Shown piece after piece: positions 34,276 through 43,429 of a DNA stretch of 64,000 bases. The stretch is from Actinomycetes bacterium. Lineage in GTDB: Bacteria; Actinomycetota; Acidimicrobiia; Acidimicrobiales; Palsa-688. The DNA is taken from assembly GCA_021809105.1 (NCBI GenBank), contig JAKBAM010000014.1:1-64000 (forward strand), in the 5' to 3' direction. The translations under genes were made by a program, and so were the position numbers. Every line of letters begins with the position of its first letter. Position 1 is the first letter of the stretch. The notes under the pieces were generated by a model. The model was not told the DNA's origin. It searched no databases and saw nothing but the letters and a program-made list of their open reading frames with translations.

Positions 34276-37200
34276 ATGTGTGGCATCGTCGCTGTGCTCG
34301 CCCGGCCAGCGAGCCGCCCGGCTCCCGACGCCGGCCCGGTGTTGGAGGCCCTGGCGGAGGCGGCGGAGGCCCTGGCGGTCGCGACCGCCGACCTGAGGAG
34401 CGACCCATCACGGGCGCTCGCCGGGCTCGGGCGCTGCGCCGCCACCCTGGAGAAGGCCGACCGCACCCTCCGGGGGATAGCGGGAACGGCCTGCCTGCTC
34501 GGGGGTACCGGAATGTCGACGCTGGAGGCGGTAGGCGCCGCAGCAGGCAACGTGCAAGCGCGAATCTCGGCGTTGGAGGCCGATCTGGACGAAGCGGCGA
34601 CCGGGGTGGCGGCCGGTGACCAGGAGTCGCTCAACGCGGCGATGATCCGGCTGAAAGACGCCTCGTGGGCCATCGCTCGCGACCGCGTCGGGGGCGCCCG
34701 GGGTGTCGCCGACCTGGCTGCGCTCCGTCCCTTCGACGACGCTCCGGGGTCGGCAGCCCTTGCCGGCTACTGGGCGATCCAGGTGGCACTGGCGTCGATC
34801 GACCGCCTGGAGGTGCGCGGCCGGGACTCCGCCGGCGTGCACGTCCTCGTCGCCGGCCACGGCCTAGACGTGGAGGCACCGGAGATCCAGGCGCTGCTCG
34901 GCGCCCGCGCCGCCGACCCGCTCTTCACCTCCCTCGGGGTGCGCACCAGGCCCGACTGCCTGAGCCTGGTGTACAAGGCGGCGGCTGAGATCGGTGAGCT
35001 GGGCGACAACGTGGTTGCGCTGCGCACCGCCATCCGCAGCGATCCGCTCTTGAGCGTGGCGCTGGCCCAACCCGGTGCTCGGGTCACCGTCGTCGGCCAC
35101 ACCCGCTGGGCCAGCGTCGGGATCATCTCCCAGGCCAATGCCCACCCTCTCAACTCCGAGGAGCTGGAGCGCAGCGACGGGCCCTACGTGATCGCCGCCC
35201 TCAACGGGGACGTCGACAACTATGTCGACCTCCGGCTGTCGGAGGCTCTCGCCCTCCCGGCGGAGGTGACCACCGATGCCAAGGTCATACCCACCCTGGT
35301 GTCGCGTCGGGCTGCTGGCGGCGAGGACATCGACGAGGCCTTTGCCCGCACGGTGGCCCGCTTCGAGGGATCGGTAGCCATCGCCGTGTCGGCTGCCGAC
35401 AGCCCCGACCGCCTTCAACTGGCCCTGCGCGGATCGGGCCAGTCCCTCAACGTCGGGCTGGCCGAGGACGCCTTCGTGGTGGCCAGCGAGGCCTACGGCC
35501 TGGTGGAGGAGACGGCTCGCTACGTCCGCCTCGACGGGGAGGCCACCCGCGGCCAGACCGTCGTGTTGGACCGGGCTGGCGCTGGCACCCTGGAGGGGAT
35601 GCGGGCTGCGACCTATGCCGGCGCGGCGATCCGGCTCAGCGAGGCCGACGTGGTGACTGCGGCCATCACCACCCGGGACATCGACCGGGCCGGCTTTCCC
35701 CACTTCCTCCTGAAGGAGATCGAGGAGGCTCCCCGCTCGTTCCGCAAGACCCTCCGGGGGCGCATCGTCACCGGCGAGGGCGGCTGGCTGGCCGCTCGCC
35801 TCGGCGAAGATTCCCTGCCGTCGGCCGTGGTCGAGGAGCTGGCGGCCGGCCGGTTGCGTCGCATCCTGGTGATCGGCCAGGGGACGGCTGCCATCGCCGG
35901 GCATGCCGTCGCCGCCGCTTTCGCTCGCGTGCTGCCCGCCCTCGCCACCACCGCAGTGCCCGCCACCGAGCTGTCAGGGTTCGGGCTGAGCGACGACATG
36001 TCCGCCACCCTGGTGGTCGCCGTCAGCCAATCCGGAACGACCACCGACACCAACCGGACCGTCGACTTGTGCCGCGGGCGCGGCGCCCACGTCATCTCTG
36101 TGGTCAACCGGCGCAACAGCGACCTGGCCTCGAAGTCCCACGGGACTCTCTACACCTCCGACGGGCGGGACGTGGAGATGAGCGTGGCGTCCACCAAGGC
36201 GTTCTACGCCCAGGTGGCCGCCGGTTGGGTGCTGGCTGTGGCCCTCGCCGACGCGGTCGGCGCGCTCGGTGCGGCTGAGGGGGACCTCATCCTGGGCGCG
36301 CTGCGCGACCTCCCCGATGCCATGGAGCGCGTGCTGGCGCAGCGTCCCGAGATCGCCCGCATCGCCGCCGCCGTCGGTCCACCGCGGCGCTATTGGGCGA
36401 TGGTAGGTAGCGGGCCGGATCGTGTGGCGGCCCAAGAGATCCGGATCAAGCTGTCGGAGCTTTGCTACAAGGCCATCGCCTGCGACGCCACTGAGGACAA
36501 GAAGCACATCGACCTGTCCTCCGAGCCTCTGATCCTGGTTTGCGCCGGCGGCCTGTCGGGCCCCAACGCCGACGACGTGGCCAAGGAGGTGGCCATCTAC
36601 CGGGCCCACAAGGCCGCCCCGGTCGTCATCGCCGCCGCCGGCGAGGGGGCCCGCTTCAAGGCTGCGCTCGAGGTCATAGAGGTACCGGCGTGCGCACCGG
36701 AGCTGGCGTTCGTCCTCTCGGCAATGGTCGGCCACCTCTTCGGCTACGAAGCGGCTCTGGCCATCGACGCCCAGGCCATCCCGTTGCGGGCGGCGCGCGC
36801 CGCGATCGAGGAGGCGGCGACCGGGGGCGCTGCTACCCCGGCCCTCCCGCTGTCACTCGAGCGCCTCGGCGCTCGGCTGCGGCAGGTGACCCGACCGTTT
36901 GTCGACGGGCTGCGCAGCGGCGCTTACAACGGTCACATGGAGGCCGCCACCGCGGTGCGCCTGGTTTCGCTGCTGCGCTACGCCACCGGCGACCTCCCCG
37001 TCGAAGGCTACGAGATCGAGTCGGGCAAGGTCGGCTCCCCGAGCGTGATCGTCGCCGACCTGCTCGACGCCCTCAGCACGGGTATCGACGAGCTGACCCG
37101 TCCCGTGGACGCCATCAAGCATCAGGCCAAGACCGTCACCGTCGGCATATCGCGCAGCGAGGACGCGCTGCTGACGAAGCTCCTCGTCAAAGAGACGCTC

Positions 37201-37758
37201 GCGGCCGGCGCCACCGCCGACCTCCTCGGCTACCGGGCCCTCCGAACCCTGGCCGCCCTGGACCCCGCCGTAGAGGCGGTCCTCGGCTACACCCGCTACC
37301 GCATCGACCCGGAACCGGCTCTGGTGCCGGCGCGGCCGGTTGCGGGCGGCCTGCGGGCCACCATTGCCGTCGTCGACCAAGGGGGCCTGGCTACTTCCCT
37401 GCCGTCGCGGACCGCCTCCGATCCCCGGCTGCGGGGCACCAAGCACCGCGCTGCCGACGAGCGAGAGGTGACCGTGGCCCGGGGCCGTAGCGACAACCGG
37501 ACCGTGATCCTCGTCCCCGAGGCCAAAGGCAGCCAGGTGACCGGCATGACCCTCTTGCACGTGCAGTTCGCCTCCCACCTGCCCGCCCCGCTGGCGAGAG
37601 AGGTGCTCACCGGTTATCGGGGCCGCTACTCGGCGCTGTCGGACGCGGTCACCGAGACCGAGCCCAGTCTCGACGACGGCATATTGGCCGACGTGGCGTT
37701 GGTCGACCTGCTGACCGATCCCGTGTACGTGCTGGCCGAGCGCTGGCGCAGCCGGTGA
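34276..37758 (+). CDS. Expanded GlmS-like glutamine-fructose-6-phosphate aminotransferase (about 1160 residues)
   Basis: 1160 residues from ATG at 34276 ('MCGIVAVLARP'); ordinary GlmS is about 610. Cys2 is the class II glutamine-amidotransferase nucleophile. About 150 helical, alanine-rich residues (15-165) are inserted before 'LEVRGRDSAGVHV' (about 178). Then 'VGHTRWASVGII' (about 272), 'NGDVDNY', 'LKEIEEAP' (about 481), SIS1 'VAVSQSGTTTDTNRTVD' (about 585) and 'SVASTKAFYAQV' (about 638), SIS2 with 'DATEDKKHIDLS' (about 740), and 'AIKHQAKTVTV' (about 946), the usual GlmS C-terminus. About 200 further residues (960-1160) match nothing I recognise. Feeding glucosamine-6-phosphate to GlmM is the likely role. 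An upstream reading from 34003 is not supported. Confidence 0.87.
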   Translation: MCGIVAVLARPASRPAPDAGPVLEALAEAAEALAVATADLRSDPSRALAGLGRCAATLEKADRTLRGIAGTACLLGGTGMSTLEAVGAAAGNVQARISALEADLDEAATGVAAGDQESLNAAMIRLKDASWAIARDRVGGARGVADLAALRPFDDAPGSAALAGYWAIQVALASIDRLEVRGRDSAGVHVLVAGHGLDVEAPEIQALLGARAADPLFTSLGVRTRPDCLSLVYKAAAEIGELGDNVVALRTAIRSDPLLSVALAQPGARVTVVGHTRWASVGIISQANAHPLNSEELERSDGPYVIAALNGDVDNYVDLRLSEALALPAEVTTDAKVIPTLVSRRAAGGEDIDEAFARTVARFEGSVAIAVSAADSPDRLQLALRGSGQSLNVGLAEDAFVVASEAYGLVEETARYVRLDGEATRGQTVVLDRAGAGTLEGMRAATYAGAAIRLSEADVVTAAITTRDIDRAGFPHFLLKEIEEAPRSFRKTLRGRIVTGEGGWLAARLGEDSLPSAVVEELAAGRLRRILVIGQGTAAIAGHAVAAAFARVLPALATTAVPATELSGFGLSDDMSATLVVAVSQSGTTTDTNRTVDLCRGRGAHVISVVNRRNSDLASKSHGTLYTSDGRDVEMSVASTKAFYAQVAAGWVLAVALADAVGALGAAEGDLILGALRDLPDAMERVLAQRPEIARIAAAVGPPRRYWAMVGSGPDRVAAQEIRIKLSELCYKAIACDATEDKKHIDLSSEPLILVCAGGLSGPNADDVAKEVAIYRAHKAAPVVIAAAGEGARFKAALEVIEVPACAPELAFVLSAMVGHLFGYEAALAIDAQAIPLRAARAAIEEAATGGAATPALPLSLERLGARLRQVTRPFVDGLRSGAYNGHMEAATAVRLVSLLRYATGDLPVEGYEIESGKVGSPSVIVADLLDALSTGIDELTRPVDAIKHQAKTVTVGISRSEDALLTKLLVKETLAAGATADLLGYRALRTLAALDPAVEAVLGYTRYRIDPEPALVPARPVAGGLRATIAVVDQGGLATSLPSRTASDPRLRGTKHRAADEREVTVARGRSDNRTVILVPEAKGSQVTGMTLLHVQFASHLPAPLAREVLTGYRGRYSALSDAVTETEPSLDDGILADVALVDLLTDPVYVLAERWRSR

Positions 37759-37765
37759 CCTCCTG

Positions 37766-38164
37766 ATGGCCCTCCCGCCGGCCGCCGGGCGGCTCCTGGT
37801 TGGCCTCGGTATCGACTCGGTCGATATCTCCCGGTTGGCGCAGATGCTCGAGCGGCGCCGGTCCATGGCTGAGCGGCTCTTTACACCGGGGGAGCGGTCC
37901 TACGCGGCACGCCTGCGCAACCCCGCCCCGTCGCTGGCGGCGCGCTTCGCCGCCAAGGAGGCGACGATGAAGGCCCTCGGGGTTGGTCTGGGTGCCCTCG
38001 ACCTCACCGATGTCGACGTGCGTCGGTCGGGTGTGGGGCCGCCGTCGCTGCACGTCACCGGTCGGGGGGGTTCGCTGGCGGCGTCGCTCGGCGTCACCGG
38101 TTGGATGGTGTCGCTCACCCACACCGAGACGGTCGCCTCCGCGGTCGTCGCCGCACTGGGATGA
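37766..38164 (+). CDS. acpS: Holo-[acyl-carrier-protein] synthase
   Basis: 132 residues from ATG at 37766. It transfers 4'-phosphopantetheine from CoA to acyl carrier protein. Both signature motifs are present: 'VGLGIDSVDISRL' (Asp17) and 'LAARFAAKEATMKALG' (Glu65), which bind Mg and CoA. Length is normal. It lies 7 bases after the GlmS-like gene and before nnrD, a gene order common in Actinobacteria. Confidence 0.95.
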   Translation: MALPPAAGRLLVGLGIDSVDISRLAQMLERRRSMAERLFTPGERSYAARLRNPAPSLAARFAAKEATMKALGVGLGALDLTDVDVRRSGVGPPSLHVTGRGGSLAASLGVTGWMVSLTHTETVASAVVAALG

Positions 38165-38177
38165 GGACGGTGTCGCC

Positions 38178-39638
38178 ATGATGCCCGTCGTCACGCCCGA
38201 GGAGATGGCGGGTGTCGACCGGTCGGCACCCGAACCGGTGGGGGTGCTGGTGGGTCGGGCCGGTGCTGCGGTGGCCCGGGCCGCGTCCAGGATGCTGGTG
38301 GAGCGCACGGGCGGGGTCTACGGCCGCCGGGTGGTCGTCGTCGCCGGCAAGGGCAACAACGGCGCGGACGGCCGCGCCGCGGCGGCCCTGCTCCAGGCCC
38401 GCGGCGCCGGAGTCACGGTCCTCGACGCCGCCAGCCTCGACGCCGCCAGCCTCGACGCCGCCAAGGCGCTTCCCGCCGCCGACCTGGTGATCGACGCCGC
38501 CTACGGCACCGGCCTGACCCGCCCCTACGCCGCCCCCGATCCCGGGGGCGCACCGGTCCTGGCGGTCGACGTCCCTTCCGGCCTGTCGGGCCTCACCGGA
38601 TCCGCTACCGCCGGCGCCGCGGCCGGGCCTGGCCCGGTGCGAGCCGATGCGACTGTGACCTTCGGCGCCTTGAAGCCGGGGCTGCTGCTGGGAGCCGAGT
38701 ACGTCGGGACCGTCGAGGTGGCCGAGATCGGCCTCGGCCCGCTGGCGGCCGGAGCCGCCCACATGTGGCTGGTGACCGATGCCGATGTGGCGGCGGGCGT
38801 GCCCCCACGGCCGCGGGAGGCCCAGAAGTGGCAGTCGGCCGTGCAGGTGGTGGCCGGCTCGCCCGGGATGTCAGGCGCGCCTTGGATGGTCAGTCGGGCG
38901 GCGATGCGCGCCGGTGCGGGCTACGTGCGCCTCGGCATCCCCGGCATGAGCCCGATCGAGGCGGGCCTGCCTCCCGGTGAGCTGGTCAGCCGGCCACTCC
39001 CCGAGAAGGACTGGGCGGACGCCGCCTTGGAGGGCATCGACCGGGTGAAGTCGATCGTGGTCGGGCCGGGGCTCGCAGGCGCCGGCCGCGGGCCCGGCGG
39101 GACCACCGGTGCGGGCACCCCGGTGGCGGCGCTGCTCCGTGGTGCCCCTGGCACGCCGGCGGTGGTGGACGCCGACGGGCTCAACGCGCTCGGCGACCTC
39201 GAGGCGGTGGCGGCGGTGGTGGCGGGGCGGAAGGCGCCGCTGGTGTTGACGCCCCATGCCGGCGAGTTCACCCGCCTCACGGGGGAACCGCCTGGAGTGG
39301 ACCGCGTGGCTTCGGTGCGGGCGGCCTCCGAGCGCTCCGGCGCGATCGTGCTCTTGAAGGGGGCGGTGACGATCGTGGCGTCCCCGGGTGGAGAGGTGCT
39401 CCTAGTGACGTCGGGCTCGGCGCGCCTGGCGACCGCCGGCACCGGCGACGTCCTTTCCGGCGTGATAGGAGCTCTGCTGGCCCGGGGGGTGCCGGCGCCG
39501 GAGGCGGCGGCCTTCGGGGCTCACATCCACGGCCGGGCCGCCGGTTGGGGCCTGCATGACGGGCTGGTCGCCACCGACCTGCCCGATCTCGTCGCCCGAT
39601 GGATGTCCTCCTTACTGTCGCTCGCGCCCGCCCGGTAG
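38178..39638 (+). CDS. nnrD: Bifunctional NAD(P)HX epimerase / ADP-dependent NAD(P)HX dehydratase
   Basis: 486 residues from ATG at 38178 (a second ATG follows at 38181). The N-terminal YjeF epimerase domain has 'VVVVAGKGNNGADGRAAAAL' (about 53-72) and 'VLAVDVPSGLSGLTG'. The C-terminal ribokinase-like dehydratase has 'LVLTPHAGEFTRLTGEP' and 'ARLATAGTGDVLSGVIGAL' (catalytic GTGD). The fusion repairs hydrated NADH and NADPH. The epimerase half is somewhat short. A three-copy 15-bp repeat encodes a SLDAA-type duplication near residue 83. It lies between acpS and alr as in many actinobacteria. Confidence 0.92.
   Translation: MMPVVTPEEMAGVDRSAPEPVGVLVGRAGAAVARAASRMLVERTGGVYGRRVVVVAGKGNNGADGRAAAALLQARGAGVTVLDAASLDAASLDAAKALPAADLVIDAAYGTGLTRPYAAPDPGGAPVLAVDVPSGLSGLTGSATAGAAAGPGPVRADATVTFGALKPGLLLGAEYVGTVEVAEIGLGPLAAGAAHMWLVTDADVAAGVPPRPREAQKWQSAVQVVAGSPGMSGAPWMVSRAAMRAGAGYVRLGIPGMSPIEAGLPPGELVSRPLPEKDWADAALEGIDRVKSIVVGPGLAGAGRGPGGTTGAGTPVAALLRGAPGTPAVVDADGLNALGDLEAVAAVVAGRKAPLVLTPHAGEFTRLTGEPPGVDRVASVRAASERSGAIVLLKGAVTIVASPGGEVLLVTSGSARLATAGTGDVLSGVIGALLARGVPAPEAAAFGAHIHGRAAGWGLHDGLVATDLPDLVARWMSSLLSLAPAR
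38421..38465. repeat. Three-copy 15-bp in-frame repeat within nnrD
   Basis: CTCGACGCCGCCAGC occurs at 38421-38435 and 38436-38450, with a near-copy at 38451-38465. It encodes tandem LDAAS pentapeptides in the epimerase domain. Confidence 0.8.
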
Positions 39639-39649
39639 CGTTGCGGCCC

Positions 39650-40846
39650 GTGTCGGAAGAAGCGGGGTTGCAGCCTCACGCCACCTCCCAGATCCCCGGC
39701 TCGACGGTGGAGGCCGGCCGGCTGCGGCCGGCGTGGGCCGAGATCGACCTGGCGGCCATCCGGGGCAATGTGGCGGTGCTCGCCGGCATCGCCGCACCCG
39801 CTGAGATGTGCGCAGTGGTCAAGGCGTGGGGTTACGGTCACGGGTCGGTGCCAGTGGCCGAGGCCGCCCTCGAAGGGGGAGCGAGGTGGCTGGCCGTAGC
39901 CCTGGTCGAGGAGGGCCGCCAGCTGCGCGACGGCGGGATCGACGCCCCGGTGCTCCTCCTGTCGGAGCCGGCGCCGGCGGCAATGCAGGAGGTGGTGGCC
40001 TCCCGCCTCACGCCCACGATCTACACCGCAGCAGGCCTGGCCGCGCTGAGCGCGGCCGCCCGCGCCGCCGGAACGGTCACCGACGTACACGTGAAGGTGG
40101 ACACCGGCATGCATCGTGTCGGGACTGCCCCTGACCTGGCTGTGGCGCTGGCGGTCGAGGTGGAGCGCCGTGGCGAGCTGCGCCTGCAGGGATTCTGGAC
40201 GCACCTGGCAGTAGCCGACGAGGTGCAAAACCCCTACACCGCGACGCAGCTGACTCTCTTCGATTCTGCGCTCGAGGAGCTCGCCCGGCGCGGCATCCGG
40301 CCGCCGTTGGTGCACGCCGCCAACTCGGCGGGCGCGATGTGGCATCCCGCTGCTCGCTACGACATGGTGCGCTGCGGAATCGCGCTCTATGGGTTGGCGC
40401 CGGCGGCCCACGAAGCGACCCGGCAGCCGGTGCCCCAGCTGCGCCCAGCCCTGTCGCTGGTGGCGCGGGTGTCGCACGTCAAGGAGGTGGCGGCCGGAGA
40501 GCGGTTGTCCTACGGCCTGCGCTACCAGGTCATCGAGCCGACCATGGTGGCCACCGTGCCTCTCGGTTACGCCGACGGGGTGACGAGATCGCTGTCTTCC
40601 ACCGGCGGTGAGGTCCTCGTCGGCGGCCGTCGCCGCCCCATCGCCGGCACCGTCACGATGGACCAGACGTTGGTCGACTGCGGTCCGGACGCGGAGGTTT
40701 CGGTGGGCGACGAGGTGGTGCTCATCGGCCGGCAGGGCGACGAGTCCATAGATGCATGGGAATGGGCGGGGCGCACCGGGAGCATCGCCTACGAGGTGGT
40801 GTGCGGGGTCAGCGGTCGGGTGCCGCGCGCCTACCGCAGCACCTGA
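39650..40846 (+). CDS. alr: Alanine racemase
   Basis: 398 residues from GTG at 39650, 11 bases after nnrD; an ATG at 39599 would overlap nnrD by 40 bases. Fold-type III PLP enzyme: 'RPAWAEIDLAAIRGNV', the PLP-lysine Lys58 in 'VVKAWGYGHGSVPVAEAAL', 'HVKVDTGMHRVG', 'VHAANSAGAM', 'RCGIALYGL', the second catalytic tyrosine (about 287) in 'RLSYGLRYQV' and 'GTVTMDQTLVD'. It makes D-alanine for peptidoglycan. The lysine motif reads KAWGYGHG rather than the common KADAYGHG. Confidence 0.94.
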   Translation: MSEEAGLQPHATSQIPGSTVEAGRLRPAWAEIDLAAIRGNVAVLAGIAAPAEMCAVVKAWGYGHGSVPVAEAALEGGARWLAVALVEEGRQLRDGGIDAPVLLLSEPAPAAMQEVVASRLTPTIYTAAGLAALSAAARAAGTVTDVHVKVDTGMHRVGTAPDLAVALAVEVERRGELRLQGFWTHLAVADEVQNPYTATQLTLFDSALEELARRGIRPPLVHAANSAGAMWHPAARYDMVRCGIALYGLAPAAHEATRQPVPQLRPALSLVARVSHVKEVAAGERLSYGLRYQVIEPTMVATVPLGYADGVTRSLSSTGGEVLVGGRRRPIAGTVTMDQTLVDCGPDAEVSVGDEVVLIGRQGDESIDAWEWAGRTGSIAYEVVCGVSGRVPRAYRST

Positions 40847-40854
40847 TCCGGTCG

Positions 40855-41874
40855 ATGGCTCGTCTTTCCCGCCGTTCGGTGGCCGGGGTCGGCATCGGAG
40901 CCGCCGGGCTCGCTGGCGCCGCCCTGGCTGGGAGGGTCCTCGTCCGCCGGAGGCTGCCCGCGCCGGAGGCCCGCACGGCCAGTGTCCTTCCGGGCGTCGT
41001 GCGCGAGCGGCGGTTGGAGATGGGCGACGGTGCCATCCTGCGGGTACTGGAGGCTGGCGCGCCGGAGGGTGGCGGGAAGCTGCCGGTGGTCCTCCTCCAC
41101 GGCATCACCCTCGGCGCCGACATCTGGCACCGCCAGCTCGCCGATCTGGCTTCTGCCGGCCACCGCGTCGTGGCCTACGACATGCGGGGTCACGGCGGTT
41201 CCGACGCTCGGCAGCTGACCTTCGAACGGCTCGCTGCCGACCTGGTCGAGGTCCTGTCTCAGCTGGCGCTGGAGCGCGTGGTGCTGGTCGGCCACTCGAT
41301 GGGCGGGATGGTCGCCATCAAGGCGCTCGCAAGCGATCCGCTGACCGCGAAAGGGGGAGGGCGGGTGGCGGCGCTCGGGCTGGTGGCGACGTCGGCCAGC
41401 CCGGTGAGCGGTTCGGGCGTGCCGGGCGCCCGGGTGGTGGCCCGGGCCCTCCAGCCGGTGATGGCCCGCACGGCGTGGTTGACGGCGCGCCTACCGGGGC
41501 CCACCCTGCCGAAGTCCGAGCTGGCCTACCTCCTGGCCCGGGCCAACTTCGGGGTGGACCCCGACCCGGCGGAGGTCGCCCTCACCCAGCAGCTGGTGAC
41601 GGGCGTGCGGGCGCACGTGACCGGGGAGCTCGTCGTCGAGATCCTCAGGTTCGACGACCTGGTCGCGCTCGAAGCCGTGGATCTCCCCGCCACCGTGGTG
41701 GTCGGCACGCGGGATGTGGTGACGCCGGCGCGCCACGGCCGGGCGCTGGCAGGGGCCATCGGCGGGGCGGAGCTGGTCATCCTCAAGGGGTGCGGCCACA
41801 TGGTCATGAACGAGCGCCCCCACGAGCTCGCAGCCGCCATCACCGCCCTGGCGGCGAGGGCGGCGGGAACGTGA
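40855..41874 (+). CDS. Alpha/beta hydrolase
   Basis: 339 residues from ATG at 40855, 8 bases after alr. The N-terminus 'MARLSRRSVAGVGIGAAGLA' has a twin-arginine pair before a hydrophobic stretch, so it may be exported by Tat or membrane anchored (inference). The catalytic domain has the oxyanion 'VVLLHGITLGADIWHRQL', 'VAYDMRGHGGSD', nucleophile elbow 'VVLVGHSMGGMVAI', acid 'VVVGTRDVVTPARHG' and final His in 'KGCGHMVMNE'. Substrate unknown. Translation of the next gene begins within its stop (GTGA). Confidence 0.9.
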   Translation: MARLSRRSVAGVGIGAAGLAGAALAGRVLVRRRLPAPEARTASVLPGVVRERRLEMGDGAILRVLEAGAPEGGGKLPVVLLHGITLGADIWHRQLADLASAGHRVVAYDMRGHGGSDARQLTFERLAADLVEVLSQLALERVVLVGHSMGGMVAIKALASDPLTAKGGGRVAALGLVATSASPVSGSGVPGARVVARALQPVMARTAWLTARLPGPTLPKSELAYLLARANFGVDPDPAEVALTQQLVTGVRAHVTGELVVEILRFDDLVALEAVDLPATVVVGTRDVVTPARHGRALAGAIGGAELVILKGCGHMVMNERPHELAAAITALAARAAGT

Positions 41875-42740
41875 CGCTGGCCGAGGTGGCGGTCGGCCAC
41901 TGGCAGGACCGCTCGGCGCGCACCGGCGTGACGGTCGTGCTGCTTCCGCCGGGCACGGTGGCCTCCGGCGAGATACGCGGGGGAGCGCCGGGCACCAGGG
42001 AGTGGGGTTTGCTCGACCCGGCTGCGACAGTTGACGCCGTCGATGCGGTGGTCCTGAGCGGGGGATCGGCATTCGGCTTGGCGGCGTGCGAGGGGGTCGT
42101 GCGGTGGTGCGAGGAGCACGCACGGGGCTGGCCCACGCCCGCCGGCGCCGTCCCGATCGTGGTCGGCATGGTCCTCTACGACCTGGCGGTCGGGGATCGG
42201 ACGGTCAGGCCCGGCCCGGAGGAGGGTTACCGGGCCTGCAGGGATGCTGCGAGGGGACCGGTTGCCAGCGGTGCGATCGGAGCGGGGACGGGTGCAACAG
42301 TGGGCAAATGGCGCCCTGGTGGCGCCGGCCCCGGCGGGCTCGGCTCGGCGGAGGTGGTCGACGGGGCCGTGACGCTGCGCGCGTTGTTCGCCGTCAACGC
42401 CCTCGGCGACCTGCGAGGACCGGGCCCCGACCCGGACCTGCCGCCCGCGCTGCCCGTCGCGCCGGCAGGGACCAACACGACCATCGGCATCGTGCTCACC
42501 GACGCGGCCCTCACGAAGGGTGAGTGCCTGCTGCTGGCCCGCTCGGCCCACGACGGGATGGCCCGTGCGCTCGAGCCCGCCCACACCGCCTACGACGGGG
42601 ACGCCGTCGTCGTGGCGGCCACCGGGTCCGCGGGGAGGGCCCCGGTGGACCGGCTGCGTGCTCTCACCCCGAGGGTCGTCGAGGCGGCCATCCGCCGCGG
42701 CGTGGAGACCGGGCGGGCGGCGTGGGCCGCAGAACAGTGA
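41871..42740 (+). CDS. P1-family (DmpA/S58-like) peptidase
   Basis: 289 residues from GTG at 41871. It matches the ornithine-acetyltransferase-fold P1 peptidases: 'GGAPGTREWGLLDP', 'DAVVLSGGSAFGLAACEGVV', 'GAIGAGTGATVGKWRPGG' and 'AGTNTTIGIVLTDAALTKGE'. Members self-process into two chains; by analogy cleavage would be before the Thr following Asn about residue 202 (NTT). Activity is usually aminopeptidase or amidase-like; substrate unknown. Coupled to the upstream hydrolase by a 4-base overlap. Confidence 0.88.
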   Translation: MTLAEVAVGHWQDRSARTGVTVVLLPPGTVASGEIRGGAPGTREWGLLDPAATVDAVDAVVLSGGSAFGLAACEGVVRWCEEHARGWPTPAGAVPIVVGMVLYDLAVGDRTVRPGPEEGYRACRDAARGPVASGAIGAGTGATVGKWRPGGAGPGGLGSAEVVDGAVTLRALFAVNALGDLRGPGPDPDLPPALPVAPAGTNTTIGIVLTDAALTKGECLLLARSAHDGMARALEPAHTAYDGDAVVVAATGSAGRAPVDRLRALTPRVVEAAIRRGVETGRAAWAAEQ

Positions 42741-42800
42741 GGGTACGGCGCTCGCTCGGGGGCGGTGGGGCGATGGCGGACGCGCCGGTAGCATGCCTTG

Positions 42801-43397
42801 ATGGGTTCTCCCGCCAGCGACCCGGTCCGCGCCGCCCTGGCAGTCCTGGCCGCTGAGGCATCTGGGTGCACCCGCTGCCCATTGGCCGCCACCCGCACGA
42901 CCGTCGTGTTCGGTGAGGGCGACCCCCACGCCGGGATGATGGTGGTGGGCGAGGGGCCCGGGCGGGAGGAGGACCTCCAGGGACGCCCCTTCGTCGGTCG
43001 CTCCGGCCAGCTCCTCGACCGGCTGCTGGCCGAAGAGGCCGGGATGAGTCGCAATCAGGTCTACATCGCCAACGTCGTCAAGTGTCGCCCGCCGGGCAAC
43101 CGGGACCCCGAGCCCGGGGAGATCGAGGCATGTCACTCGTACCTGGCCGGCCAGGTGGCCCAGATCCGCCCCCGGGTGGTGCTCACGCTCGGCAACTTCT
43201 CGACCCGCACCCTCCTTTCCACCAACGAGGGCATCACCAAGCTGCGAGGGCGGCCTCACCCGTGGGGCCCGGACGGGACGGTCGTGCTGCCCACCTTCCA
43301 CCCCGCCGCGGCCTTGAGGGGTGGCGGCGAGGTACTGGCCCGGATGCGAGCGGACTTCGTGCGAGCCAAGGAGCTCCTCAGCGAGGGTGTCCAGTGA
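42801..43397 (+). CDS. Uracil-DNA glycosylase, family 4 (4Fe-4S)
   Basis: 198 residues from ATG at 42801 (a TTG lies directly before it). It excises uracil from DNA. Cluster cysteines appear in 'SGCTRCPLAATR' and later in 'NVVKCRPPGNRDPEPGEIEAC'. Catalytic and DNA-contact motifs include 'VGEGPGREEDLQGRPFVGRS', 'LTLGNFSTRTLL' and 'LPTFHPAAALRGG'. Length fits family 4. Its stop overlaps the tsaE start (GTGA). Confidence 0.92.
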   Translation: MGSPASDPVRAALAVLAAEASGCTRCPLAATRTTVVFGEGDPHAGMMVVGEGPGREEDLQGRPFVGRSGQLLDRLLAEEAGMSRNQVYIANVVKCRPPGNRDPEPGEIEACHSYLAGQVAQIRPRVVLTLGNFSTRTLLSTNEGITKLRGRPHPWGPDGTVVLPTFHPAAALRGGGEVLARMRADFVRAKELLSEGVQ

Positions 43398-43429
43398 CCT
43401 ACGACGCTCCTGTGACCTACGACGCTCTT
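43394..43429. repeat. Two-copy 18-bp repeat duplicating the tsaE start codon
   Basis: Units at 43394-43411 and 43412-43429 differ at a single position and each begins with GTGACCTACGACGCTC; a partial third copy begins GTGACC at 43430. Each provides an in-frame GTG. Confidence 0.88.
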
